Shown here one piece after another: positions 42,805-50,870 of a DNA stretch of 64,000 nt. Made by a program: the position numbers and the translations under genes. The first letter of the stretch is position 1. Each line of letters starts with the position of its first letter. The stretch is from Gleimia hominis (GTDB lineage: Bacteria > Actinomycetota > Actinomycetes > Actinomycetales > Actinomycetaceae). Under the pieces are notes generated by a model. The model made no database searches and was not told the DNA's origin. It worked only from the letters and a program-made list of their open reading frames with translations. The stretch is from positions 1 through 64,000 of the forward strand of contig NZ_JASXSX010000001.1 of assembly GCF_032085515.1 (NCBI RefSeq), read 5' to 3'.

Positions 42805-43409
42805 AGCTGCTTGCCTTCAAAATCGGCGGATGCGGGCACGTTAACGCATTCAAACCCGAGGTGTGAGCGTGAAGCCGTGGGGCCGCGTTGCCCTTGGTAG
42901 CGAGAACCCGTGGCGCCGGACCCGTAGGGGAACTCGGCGGGTGAGGACAGTTGGAAGAAGCACAGTTGCCCCACCTTCATACCGGGGTAAAGCAGGATCG
43001 GCATCGTTGCGGTGTTCGATAGTTCCAAGGTGACGTGCCCGCTGAAACCGGGGTCGATGAATCCGGCGGTGGAGTGCGTCAGCAGCCCCAGGCGCCCCAG
43101 GGAAGATTTCCCTTCTAGACGGGCGGCGACGTCGGCTCCGAGGGTGACGCGTTCGAACGTGGAGCCGAGCACGAACTCTCCGGGGTGCAGCACGAATGGT
43201 TCTTCTTGCCCCACGTCCACCAGGTGCGTGAGGCTTTCTTGTGGTTTCGCCGGGTCGATTACCGGGTACTTGTGGTTGTCGAACAGTCGGAAGTACCGGT
43301 CTAACCGCACGTCCACGCTGGAGGGTTGCAGCATGGGTTCGTCCCACGGGTCCAGTGCCACGCGCCCATCGTCGATTGCGCGGCGGATATCGCGATCACT
43401 TAACAACAT
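42801..43409 (-). CDS. dcd: dCTP deaminase (possibly dUMP-forming)
   Basis: A 202-residue trimeric dUTPase/Dcd-fold enzyme. Motifs are MLLSDRDIR, QPSSVDVRLDRYF, EGKSSLGRLGLLTHSTAGFIDPGF with the catalytic Glu in VTLELSN, and a C-terminal lid GQRGPTASR. It converts dCTP to dUTP or directly to dUMP for dTTP synthesis; the length and SHLGFEC-type C terminus fit Actinobacterial bifunctional enzymes. Confidence 0.95.
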   Translation of the reverse strand: MLLSDRDIRRAIDDGRVALDPWDEPMLQPSSVDVRLDRYFRLFDNHKYPVIDPAKPQESLTHLVDVGQEEPFVLHPGEFVLGSTFERVTLGADVAARLEGKSSLGRLGLLTHSTAGFIDPGFSGHVTLELSNTATMPILLYPGMKVGQLCFFQLSSPAEFPYGSGATGSRYQGQRGPTASRSHLGFECVNVPASADFEGKQL

Positions 43410-43443
43410 GCTTCCATTTTGGCATGAACGCTTCGGGCGTGGT

Positions 43444-44157
43444 TTATTTATCCAGATCTGTTAACAATTGTCCGGCGTCCATCCGGTAGGTGTGGTGGGC
43501 GCGGCGGATCGCTTCGGGGTCGTGGGACACCATGAGGATCGCGGTGCCTTTGCGGGCGAGTTCTTCCAGGAGGTCCAGCACTAACCCGGTGCTTTGCGCA
43601 TCCAGATCACCGGTGGGTTCGTCTACCAGCAGCAGTTTTGGTGCGCACACCAGCGTGCGGGCAAGGGCTACGCGGCGGATTTCTCCGCCGGAGAGTTCGT
43701 GCGGGTAGGCGTCCGTGAGTTCCTCGATTTGTAGTTGCTGCAAGTACTTTTGTGCCCGCTGTTCGCACTGCGGATCCGCGTTCTTGTACATGCGGGCTGG
43801 GAATAATACGTTGTGCCACACGTCTAGGGAAGGCAGCAGTGTTTCGCGTTGCGTCACGTATCCGACGGTGTGGTTGCGTAGCGCGGACGCGTGGGCGTCG
43901 TCGAGTTCGGTGATGTCTTGGCCAGCTATCCGCACGGTGCCGTCCGTTGGGTCCAGCAGGCCAGCGATCATGTTCAGTAGCGTGGTTTTCCCATTTCCAG
44001 ACCGCCCCACGATCGCGAGGAACATGCCTTCACTTACCGTAAAGGACACGTCGTCTACTGCGGCAAACACGGTGCCGCGGCGGGTGAACTCGCGGGTAAG
44101 CCCAGATACCTCTAGCAGTGGTTCGCGCGTGGGCTTTAGTGTGCCGCTGGTGGTCAC
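43444..44157 (-). CDS. ABC exporter ATPase (LolD-like), DUF4418 cluster
   Basis: A 237-residue ATPase: Walker A GRSGNGKTT, signature LSGGEIRR, Walker B LLLVDEPTGDLDA and VSHDPEA. The Walker A has NG instead of the usual SG. GTG/ATG start overlaps the permease stop by 4 bp. It works with the upstream FtsX-like permease. Confidence 0.9.
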   Translation of the reverse strand: MTTSGTLKPTREPLLEVSGLTREFTRRGTVFAAVDDVSFTVSEGMFLAIVGRSGNGKTTLLNMIAGLLDPTDGTVRIAGQDITELDDAHASALRNHTVGYVTQRETLLPSLDVWHNVLFPARMYKNADPQCEQRAQKYLQQLQIEELTDAYPHELSGGEIRRVALARTLVCAPKLLLVDEPTGDLDAQSTGLVLDLLEELARKGTAILMVSHDPEAIRRAHHTYRMDAGQLLTDLDK

Positions 44158-45371
44158 TGCCCCTCCCTCAAGGTTAAATAAGTTTCTTTACTGAGCATGC
44201 GGCCGCTACTGGTGACGCACGCAAGTACGCTAACTAGGGCGGCGCCGGCGATACAGGCGACGGCGAGCCACACGCCAGTGGTGAAACCGCTTTCTAAGTA
44301 CGGTAGTTGCACGGTTTGGCGGATAAAGGACGCGAACGGGAACATGACGAGCGCACCCAACCCAGATCCGATCGCACCACCGGCAACGCCGATCACAACT
44401 GCTTCTTGCATGAACATGCGGGCCAGTAACCGGCGGGTGGCACCCATTATTCGCAACGAAGCGAGTTCTTTTTTGCGGTTTTGCGCGGCCGAGGTGAATA
44501 CGGCGAACAGAACTGCCAGGCCAGCTACCCAGAATAGGGCCACGAAACCGGTGACGTATAGGGTGACGATGTCCATTCCGGCTTTGACTTTGTTGGTCAG
44601 AGTGGCGGGCGAGATGGTGACGGTGTCCTCCATGCCGGGCAGTTCCCGGATCCGGTCTTTCACTTTTTGCGACTTGTACCGGTCCCCCACGTTCACCATC
44701 ACCGCGGAGACGGCGTTGTCGATTTGCGATTCGGGTAGGGTCCGCCGTCCGATTCCCGCGGCTCGTTTACGCATGTCGCGGATGGTGTTGCGGTTTACAA
44801 ATACGGTGTTGTCGTATGAGGTTCCAGTACCTGCTAGCTGCGCGGCTACGGGGAAGCGGTGGCGGAACAGACGGATTTTTCCGTCCGAGGACGGGTGCAC
44901 GTTGGATCCGACAATCAGTTCCCCATCTTTGAGGTTCCCGCTGTACGCTGTTTTGATCCACGGTTGAATCACGAAGTCTGTTTGCGGGTCAAACCCGATG
45001 ATCTGCACTTTCGCCGCGCAGCACCCGAGATTTAGGGAGGCAATGAAAGTTTGTGCCGTGGCTTCTTCTACGCCCGCCACGGATTTGATTTGCTCCAGCA
45101 CGTCCGTGTCAAAGTAGAAAGTTTGCGGCCCACCTTCGAGCATCACTTGTTCCGCTTGGTCACGAGCGTCTTTGGGGACGATCATGAGGTCCGCGCCCAT
45201 CCGGTTTTGCAGGTTAGTTAGCCCCGAATACAGGTTGAGGGACATGAGTGACCCAGCGTAGAACACGAACGTCAAGATAGCTACCACGGTGGTAAGAACC
45301 CCGGTGCGCAGCCCTGCTTGCCGCAGATTCTGTACCGCCAGGTACCGCCACAACCCACTCCCCTGTTTCAC
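44154..45371 (-). CDS. FtsX-like ABC permease, DUF4418 cluster
   Basis: A 405-residue permease: one N-terminal helix, an extracytoplasmic domain, and three C-terminal helices (about 270-295, 320-345, 365-390). The exposed domain has an adjacent Cys pair in SLNLGCCAAKVQIIGFDPQTDFV, a feature I associate with this subfamily, which occurs with DUF4418 proteins. GTG 45371 follows AGAGGAA. A Cys pair plus the metal-type operator upstream suggest handling of a metal or haem, but direction and substrate are inferred. Confidence 0.85.
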   Translation of the reverse strand: MKQGSGLWRYLAVQNLRQAGLRTGVLTTVVAILTFVFYAGSLMSLNLYSGLTNLQNRMGADLMIVPKDARDQAEQVMLEGGPQTFYFDTDVLEQIKSVAGVEEATAQTFIASLNLGCCAAKVQIIGFDPQTDFVIQPWIKTAYSGNLKDGELIVGSNVHPSSDGKIRLFRHRFPVAAQLAGTGTSYDNTVFVNRNTIRDMRKRAAGIGRRTLPESQIDNAVSAVMVNVGDRYKSQKVKDRIRELPGMEDTVTISPATLTNKVKAGMDIVTLYVTGFVALFWVAGLAVLFAVFTSAAQNRKKELASLRIMGATRRLLARMFMQEAVVIGVAGGAIGSGLGALVMFPFASFIRQTVQLPYLESGFTTGVWLAVACIAGAALVSVLACVTSSGRMLSKETYLTLREGQ

Positions 45372-45419
45372 ACTTCCTCTTTCTAACTCTGTTCTGCTGC
45401 TAGTGGTTCGCCTGGTGCG

Positions 45420-45881
45420 CTAACGGTCTCGATGGTTGCTCGGGTTAACGGATTGCTGGCTGCTTGGGTTCGCGGTTCGGTGAGTGCCGGTGCTAGTGCC
45501 GCGCTGGTCTAGCGCGAATGCGATACCCCCACACACCATGGCGAGTACGGATACGACGATTAGGGTGGGTTTCATAACGGAGTGGCAGTGCATCATTGGG
45601 TCGTCACACACGCCGATCAGTACGGTCACAACTGCGAGTTCTAACGCGCTGGTGAGCACCACTCCGATAGAGATCCCCGCTCGCATCGCCGGTGGAGCCA
45701 TGAGGGCGAACGTTCCCATGAGTGCGATCACGACACCGATTCCAAGTGAAGCCTGCGCGGTCCAGTGGCACGCCATCGGCATGCCCGCCACTGGGCATGG
45801 GGTAGCGAATGTTTGGGGTGCAATGGCGATGAGAAGGCCAAAGATGATGGCCGGTGCGCTGGCAATTATTTTGTTACGCAT
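45420..45881 (-). CDS. DUF4418 family membrane protein
   Basis: A 153-residue protein with four membrane helices and Cys/His/Met-rich loops: CPVAGMPMACHW after helix 1 and CDDPMMHCHSVMKP after helix 3. These look like metal or haem ligands on the outer face. It is the first gene of a three-gene unit with the FtsX permease and ATPase. A consensus-like promoter and palindromic operator lie upstream (46015-46063). Confidence 0.85.
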   Translation of the reverse strand: MRNKIIASAPAIIFGLLIAIAPQTFATPCPVAGMPMACHWTAQASLGIGVVIALMGTFALMAPPAMRAGISIGVVLTSALELAVVTVLIGVCDDPMMHCHSVMKPTLIVVSVLAMVCGGIAFALDQRGTSTGTHRTANPSSQQSVNPSNHRDR

Positions 45882-45950
45882 TGTGTAGTTTCGCTTTCAC
45901 TGTGGGCAGGTCTGGGTGGGATCACTGCCACGTGGTACCCCCATTTCTTC

Positions 45951-45977
45951 GGGCGCGCACCAAAAAGATGCGCGCCC
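45951..45977. promoter_or_regulatory. 9-bp perfect stem-loop in the leader of the DUF4418 operon
   Basis: GGGCGCGCA (45951-45959) and TGCGCGCCC (45969-45977) flank a 9-nt loop. It lies between the predicted transcription start and the first gene, so it would be in the 5' leader. No T run follows on either strand. Confidence 0.5.
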
Positions 45978-46014
45978 TTCGTTGGGAGAGACCCTCGTTT
46001 CGAGGACTAGAAGA

Positions 46015-46044
46015 ATAATAGGCCACATCACTCACATTTAGCAA
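46015..46044 (-). promoter_or_regulatory. Sigma-70-type promoter of DUF4418 operon
   Basis: On the minus strand a -35 TTGCTA (46044-46039) and -10 TATTAT (46020-46015) are separated by 18 bp. The start would be near 46008, about 125 bp before the first codon at 45881. The -35 touches the operator. Confidence 0.6.
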
Positions 46045-46063
46045 GGTTCACCTAAGTTAGGTG
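46044..46063. promoter_or_regulatory. Metalloregulator-like operator (ACCTAA/TTAGGT palindromes)
   Basis: CACCTAAGTTAGGTG at 46049-46063 is a perfect 15-bp palindrome. It overlaps a second palindrome AGGTTCACCT at 46044-46053. The half sites are those of DtxR/IdeR-type iron or manganese boxes, though their order is not the classic 19-bp iron box. It abuts the -35 of the DUF4418 operon, and could also affect the divergent DNA glycosylase gene. Confidence 0.6.
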
Positions 46064-46175
46064 TAGAGAACCGCGCAAAAGACTTGTCTACGCACTAAGC
46101 GTGGGCAGTGCCTCAAAAACTGCTTATGGGCCAGAGCGCACGCCTCCCTCAGGGCACGTGCTCTGGTGAAGCACT

Positions 46176-46787
46176 ATGGTGGCTAGTATGGATTTTGAGT
46201 GGTTGAACTTACCGGCTCCGCAGGCGGCGCGTGAACTGTTGGGCTGCCGCCTGGTCAGCACAATTGGTGGCGACCGCGTGGAAGCGCGGATTGTGGAGGT
46301 TGAAGCCTACGATCAAAACGACCCCGCGAGCCACACTTTTAAAGGCCAAACCCCACGTAACAAAGCCATGTTTTTGTCTGCCGGCCACGCGTACGTGTAC
46401 CTCAGTTACGGGATTCACCATTGTTTGAACGTGGTGTGCGGCCAGGCGGGTTTTGGTGCGGGCGTTTTGGTGCGCGCTGTGGAACCTGTGGTGGGGCTTG
46501 AGGTAGTTGCCGCTCGCCGCCCCACCGCACGGAAAGAGTGGACGAACGGGCCGGGTAAAGTGTGCCAAGCGCTGGGAGTTGACCTGGGGCTCACTGGGCA
46601 TGATCTTTGCGAACCACCGCTGCAGCTTGAGCGCGCGCAGTTGCGTGCGCATGAGCGGATTCTTGAAACCACGCGGATCGGTATTTCTAAGGCCGCGGAA
46701 GTGCCGCACCGGTTTTACATCTCAGAACACCCCGACGCCTCTAGGCGCGACCGCGCAGCAGAGCGAAAGCTACGCAGCCTTCCCTGA
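46176..46787 (+). CDS. 3-methyladenine (alkyladenine) DNA glycosylase, MPG family
   Basis: A 203-residue MPG/AAG enzyme. It has RIVEVEAYDQNDPASHTFKGQTPRNKAMF with the catalytic Glu and Tyr, AYVYLSYGIHHCLNVVC and the NGPGKVCQALGV motif. It removes alkylated purines such as 3-methyladenine and hypoxanthine. The start is either ATG 46176 or ATG 46188; the first has GGTGAA nearby. It is slightly shorter than the human enzyme, as in bacteria. Confidence 0.93.
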   Translation: MVASMDFEWLNLPAPQAARELLGCRLVSTIGGDRVEARIVEVEAYDQNDPASHTFKGQTPRNKAMFLSAGHAYVYLSYGIHHCLNVVCGQAGFGAGVLVRAVEPVVGLEVVAARRPTARKEWTNGPGKVCQALGVDLGLTGHDLCEPPLQLERAQLRAHERILETTRIGISKAAEVPHRFYISEHPDASRRDRAAERKLRSLP

Positions 46788-46870
46788 GTGAACTGCACGG
46801 CCACCCCTATATTTACGGGCTCCCTAATTTACTGCGCGGCCTCCCCTCAGTTATTGCGTGAACCGCCGCT

Positions 46871-46898
46871 AGGTTAGTTCGCGTAGGTTAGTTCGCGA
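46871..46898. repeat. 14-bp tandem duplication over the FemABX stop codon
   Basis: AGGTTAGTTCGCGT (46871-46884) is followed by AGGTTAGTTCGCGA (46885-46898). The second copy includes the stop codon (46888-46890) and the last codons of the FemABX gene. More degenerate copies of a TTA...GCG pattern extend back to about 46790. Confidence 0.8.
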
Positions 46899-47934
46899 AG
46901 CGGTCTTTGAGGTCTTGGACTAGTTCGCGGCGTTTGTGCCGCAACTGTTTCGCCCCCTGCAACGCCCGGTAGTACAGGGGGTGTACGGGCACGTCCCACG
47001 GTCCCGGGACCTCGGTGACTTCTTTGGAGTATTTGCGTTTGAACCGGCCCACGCCCGCCAGTTCGGGGGCTCGTGGGGAGTCGATTCCCATGAGGTCCAG
47101 GTAGTGCGCACCTTCTTTCGCTAGTGAGCAGGCCATGAAGTAGTACAGCAGGTCGGACGCTCCGGCTTTGCGGCCTTTAGCGTTTGACGCCCCGTAGTAG
47201 TACGCGGAGTCTTTTCCGTGGATTGTGGCGATCGCCCACGACACCGGTTCCCCATCTAACCGCGCGGTGTAAAGCTTGCAGTATTTAGGCCCGAGCATAG
47301 ACAGCATTGTTTGGTACGTGGTGCGGGGGTTAATGGTGAACCCGTCGCGGTCCGCGGTTTCTTCTAAGATTTCGTACCGTTGGTCGAACACGTCCATCGC
47401 CTTATCCGTGTCATCCGTTGCGGACAACGCGGGGTTGCGTAGGCGTTGACGTACTGCCCGGCGGCCTTTGGCGTCAAAGGACTTGAGGATCTGGTCATCA
47501 CTAAGCCCAGCGAGTTTGATCACCACGGTGCGGTCGTACCCCATGGTTTGCAGTAGGTCCTCAAGATCATCGGCTTCATGCCACGTGTGTAGGCGAACGA
47601 ACACGATAAGGGGGTCGATCCGTTTAACTCCGGCCACTAGTTGCTGGCGGAACGCGTGTTCTTCTGCGGCAGTGGGCTTATCCCCCACCCAAATCGGCCC
47701 TTTTTTGGCCCACAGGTAGCGGAACCCGGTGTCCTGGTACAGAGAAAGGCTAATCATGGCGCGTGGCTGCCCGTCCACGTACCACACGAGCTTTCGCCAC
47801 GGTTCCCGATCGTCCATCGCCTGGTCGTACCGGTCCCAGTGTGGGGTTTGTTCTATTGGTAAGGTCACGTCCAAATCCTGCGCTATTTGCAGAAACTGGT
47901 TACCGGTTACTTCCTCAAATTTGCCTACAACCAT
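46888..47934 (-). CDS. FemABX-family aminoacyltransferase (peptidoglycan bridge)
   Basis: A 348-residue GNAT-like FemABX protein. The Fem pattern includes WDRYDQAMDDREPW.. near the N terminus, LVVAGVKRIDPLIVFVRLHTW-type central strand, and C-terminal ASNAKGRKAGASDLLYYFMACSLAKEGAHYLDLMGID. These enzymes use aminoacyl-tRNA to add residues to lipid II stem peptides. The substrate amino acid is unknown. Confidence 0.88.
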   Translation of the reverse strand: MVVGKFEEVTGNQFLQIAQDLDVTLPIEQTPHWDRYDQAMDDREPWRKLVWYVDGQPRAMISLSLYQDTGFRYLWAKKGPIWVGDKPTAAEEHAFRQQLVAGVKRIDPLIVFVRLHTWHEADDLEDLLQTMGYDRTVVIKLAGLSDDQILKSFDAKGRRAVRQRLRNPALSATDDTDKAMDVFDQRYEILEETADRDGFTINPRTTYQTMLSMLGPKYCKLYTARLDGEPVSWAIATIHGKDSAYYYGASNAKGRKAGASDLLYYFMACSLAKEGAHYLDLMGIDSPRAPELAGVGRFKRKYSKEVTEVPGPWDVPVHPLYYRALQGAKQLRHKRRELVQDLKDRFAN

Positions 47935-48170
47935 ACTTCAACCTTACATGACCCCACTCCCCCACTTACCGCAACCCCGCGTGACCTTTGGCGCCACCCC
48001 TGGGCGATTTCCACGCGGAACCTGCGCTTGACCTGCGCCTGACCGACCCTGCCTACCAGTACGCGCTAGATTTTCCCGACGCCCGCGTGGCGCCAGCGGC
48101 TCAACACTTGTTTTGCACAGTTTTTTGTAAGCCGCACCTAGCTTTCACGCGTGGTTGTTTACCCGATATC

Positions 48171-48851
48171 ATGAATGGGTTTTGTTTGAACAGTGTTGGG
48201 AGTGGGGCAGTGCCTCAAACGGGATTGGAACTGAAGCAAGCGGACGGGAAAGATGTTGCCCGCACGCAACGCGCGTACGAGGAAATTAAGGATTTTTTAG
48301 CGTCTGAGGTCACGTACAGACATTGGCACACAGAAAATCACCCGTCGGAGCAAGACATCCAGCGGTGGATTGAGCGCGGGCAGATGTTCATCGCGCTCCA
48401 TCATGGGGCGGCGGAGCTTGGGGCGCGCAGCTCAGCGGCTGGCAGTGCAGCTGACACGAATGCAGGCGGCCAGGAACCGGCCGATGCGGAACTGGTTGGG
48501 GTAATGGCCCTGGATCAAGCCGTCCCCCAAGGATATGAGGCGGCCCCGTGGCTGGTGGACGCCGCACCCAGTGAGGTACTAGCTGTGCACGCCCTTGGGG
48601 TTGTGCCCGGGTATCAGCGACGTGGGGTGGCGAAGTTTTTGTTGGATGGTGCGCTGGAGGTTGCGCGTGAGCTCGGTTGCGTAACCGTGCGGTTAGATGT
48701 GCTGGCGCAGAACACGCCGGGGATGAAACTGTACGCCGATTATGGTTTTAAGGACCTGGGGTTGTTCCACGTCGACTATGACACCACAGACCTGCACGAC
48801 TTCCACCTGTTTGAATACGTTTTAGACCAGCCGTGTAAAAGCGAGGTCTAG
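48171..48851 (+). CDS. GNAT-family N-acetyltransferase
   Basis: About 226 residues. The acetyl-CoA motif A is VHALGVVPGYQRRGVAKFLLDGALEVARELG, followed by LDVLAQNTPGMKLYADYGFKDLG. An Ala/Gly/Ser-rich insert (about residues 86-105) interrupts the domain. ATG 48171 is a plausible start, but GTG 48210 with GGGAG upstream is an alternative; upstream of that the frame is not conserved. The acceptor substrate is unknown. The last codons lie in the first unit of a 25-bp tandem repeat. Confidence 0.8.
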   Translation: MNGFCLNSVGSGAVPQTGLELKQADGKDVARTQRAYEEIKDFLASEVTYRHWHTENHPSEQDIQRWIERGQMFIALHHGAAELGARSSAAGSAADTNAGGQEPADAELVGVMALDQAVPQGYEAAPWLVDAAPSEVLAVHALGVVPGYQRRGVAKFLLDGALEVARELGCVTVRLDVLAQNTPGMKLYADYGFKDLGLFHVDYDTTDLHDFHLFEYVLDQPCKSEV

Positions 48852-48926
48852 CCGGCCACGTAAAAGCGAGGTCTAGCCGGCCGCGTAGAAGTGGGGTTTA
48901 GCCAGCCGTGCAAAAGCGGGGTTTAG
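48827..48926. repeat. Four 25-bp tandem repeats across the GNAT stop codon
   Basis: Units start at 48827, 48852, 48877 and 48902 and read CCRGCCRYGTAAAAGCGAGGTCTAG with a few changes. Each ends in TAG; the first TAG is the gene's stop codon. The array ends 22 bp before the minor pilin stop on the other strand. Confidence 0.95.
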
Positions 48927-48947
48927 CCCACTTGATTGAGACGTCGT

Positions 48948-49688
48948 TTACTGCGCGTCTTTTTCGCGGCGTTTACCAGCCAGCAGTAGGCCGAATCCGA
49001 TTGCGGATGCTGCGAGCAAACCTATTCCCAGCACGGCTGCACCGGTTCGTACCAGGTGGTTGTCTGACTTGTGCGGCTTATCTGTAGGCGCAGGTTTAGC
49101 AGGCTTTGATGGGCTGGGTTTAACCGGTGGCGTTGTCGGTTCCGGCGTGGGTTGTTCTGGTGCCCGCTTCGGGGTTACGGAAATGTGGTAGACCCATTCG
49201 TTGGTGGCGTCGTTCCACGTGGGCACGGTGAGTACGAACGGCATGGTGGGTTCGTATTCTTTCGGCGCGTTTTCCGCCACGACTTCTTTCACTAGGTACA
49301 CGGCGGGTTCAAGCCCGTAGAACGTGACTTTACCTTCCGAGTTCGTCACTCCCTCACGCGTATTTTCTAAACCGTGTTTTTGCGCGGTCTCGGGCGTGAG
49401 TTTGCGGATGGTGTCCCAGTTTTCTTTGTTCAGTTCCAGGCCGGAAACGCGGGCGATGCTGTATTTGATGCCAGCTACGTTGGTGGTCCACCGGGTGGCG
49501 TTGTCGTTGTATGGGTTGTCTGCAGTACGTTGGATTTCGAGGCTGCCGTCGCGGCTGTGGTCGATGGTGGCGAGGTCATTGGGGTTGGGGTCGCCACCTA
49601 TTGTGGCCCACGCTCCTGCGTTTACCCCGAAGAGGGTAACTAGGATTGCGGCTACCCCGGCGAGAATCCTATTTCGTAGCGTGTTCAT
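48948..49688 (-). CDS. Minor pilin / wall-anchored protein with LVRTG sorting signal
   Basis: A 246-residue protein: signal peptide (about 1-29, cut at AWA), a Cna_B/SpaA-like domain (NVAGIKYSIARVSG...KVTFYGLEPAVYLVKEVV), a Pro/Lys-rich stretch (about 165-210), and a C-terminal sorting signal with LVRTG (212-216), a hydrophobic helix and a KRRE tail. The second position is Val instead of Pro, which is rare for sortase substrates. ATG 49688 has AGGAAAGC upstream and starts 1 bp after the sortase stop. Likely a base or minor pilin. Confidence 0.82.
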   Translation of the reverse strand: MNTLRNRILAGVAAILVTLFGVNAGAWATIGGDPNPNDLATIDHSRDGSLEIQRTADNPYNDNATRWTTNVAGIKYSIARVSGLELNKENWDTIRKLTPETAQKHGLENTREGVTNSEGKVTFYGLEPAVYLVKEVVAENAPKEYEPTMPFVLTVPTWNDATNEWVYHISVTPKRAPEQPTPEPTTPPVKPSPSKPAKPAPTDKPHKSDNHLVRTGAAVLGIGLLAASAIGFGLLLAGKRREKDAQ

Positions 49689-49689
49689 T

Positions 49690-50769
49690 TCAGCTTTCCT
49701 TATTGGCCTGTTGGTCCGACTGTGGGTTGTGCCCGGTGGTGTCGTCACTGTGCGCCGTTGTTGCCTGGTGCTCAGGCCGTGGCTGCAGTTTCGGTTTTTC
49801 TAGTATTGTACGTCGAGTTTGGGCACGTTTGGCGGCCCTTTGGTTTTGACGTGTTTGTTCGCGTTGTTTGCGGCGTTGGTGCCGGCGCCACAACCAGTAT
49901 ATGAGCAGGAGTAATGCGAGCAGGCAGATGATTGTGATTGCGATCATCCACCATGTCCACGTGATTCCGTTTGTTTTAGTGAATACTTGCGGGTTGTCTA
50001 ATGGTGCTCGTTCACCTGTGACGAGCAGCCGGTGCGTGTTGATTCCGTATGGTGTGCAGGTGAGTACGGTTAGTAGGTCTTTGCCGTCTGCTACTTCGAG
50101 TCCGTCTACTTCGGTGGGGAGTACTACGCGGATGTCGTTTACTTTGTAGCGTAGTTTTTCGCTGCCGACTTGTATGTAGATGGATTCACCTTTGACTACT
50201 TCTTTGAGGTGGTCTAGGAGGGTTGCGGATGGGAGACCGGAGTGTCCGGTTAGTACTGCGTGGGTGTTTTTGCCACCTACTGGGAGTGAGGAGCCGTAGA
50301 GGTGTCCGATTCCTTTTTCAAGGGTTTTCGGGTCGGTTCCGTGGTAGATGGGTAGGTCCACGTTGATTTTTGGGATTATGAGGCGTCCCATTTGTGGTGC
50401 TAGCGAGAGTTTAGACAAGTACGTTTGGTATGGGTTGTTGTCTTTGGACACGCGGGCGAGCCACGGGTCTAGGATCGGCATGCCGGGTACTTGTTTGTTG
50501 TATTCGCGGGCTTCTTTGATGCTTTTGTTCCACGCGCTCATGTCTTGCCCGGCGACTGCTTTGGAGTATTGTTCCGCAGCTTCGTTTTGCCTTAGGTTGT
50601 TCCAACCGGTGGCGATTACGGGGTACATGAGTACGAGGATTCCAGCTATTGCGAGCAGTATGGGTAGCAGGGCGGTGCGGCGGGTTTTTACCGGTTGGCC
50701 GTTGCGGCTTTTGTTGTTGCGCTTCCGTTTGTGGTGTGCGCGTTTCCCGGGTTTTACCTGTTCCTGCAC
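49690..50769 (-). CDS. Class C (pilin-polymerising) sortase
   Basis: A 359-residue sortase with an N-terminal helix (about 32-54) and a C-terminal helix (about 272-293). The lid motif DPW is at 101-103. Catalytic residues are H176 in TGHSG, C238 in TVLTCTPYG and R247. The lid and C-terminal anchor define class C enzymes, which join pilins by isopeptide bonds. The N and C termini are rich in Lys/Arg/Gln. GTG 50769 follows AGGGAG. It probably polymerises the adjacent major pilin. Confidence 0.95.
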   Translation of the reverse strand: MQEQVKPGKRAHHKRKRNNKSRNGQPVKTRRTALLPILLAIAGILVLMYPVIATGWNNLRQNEAAEQYSKAVAGQDMSAWNKSIKEAREYNKQVPGMPILDPWLARVSKDNNPYQTYLSKLSLAPQMGRLIIPKINVDLPIYHGTDPKTLEKGIGHLYGSSLPVGGKNTHAVLTGHSGLPSATLLDHLKEVVKGESIYIQVGSEKLRYKVNDIRVVLPTEVDGLEVADGKDLLTVLTCTPYGINTHRLLVTGERAPLDNPQVFTKTNGITWTWWMIAITIICLLALLLLIYWLWRRHQRRKQREQTRQNQRAAKRAQTRRTILEKPKLQPRPEHQATTAHSDDTTGHNPQSDQQANKES

Positions 50770-50811
50770 CGATTCTCCCTGCTACCTCACACTTAATCGA
50801 GGAGGTGTTCA

Positions 50812-50861
50812 GCCGGGCCCCGCTCCCCTCAGTTTTTGTTACCTGAGGGGGTGGGCCGGCC
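50812..50861 (-). terminator. Imperfect GC-rich hairpin between major pilin and sortase
   Basis: AGCCGGGCCCCGCTCCCCTCAG is matched by CTGAGGGGGTGGGCCGGC around a loop of about 9 nt. It sits in the 101-bp gap between the pilin and sortase genes, so it may reduce read-through into the sortase gene. No T run follows. Confidence 0.5.
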
Positions 50862-50870
50862 TGTACCTAC

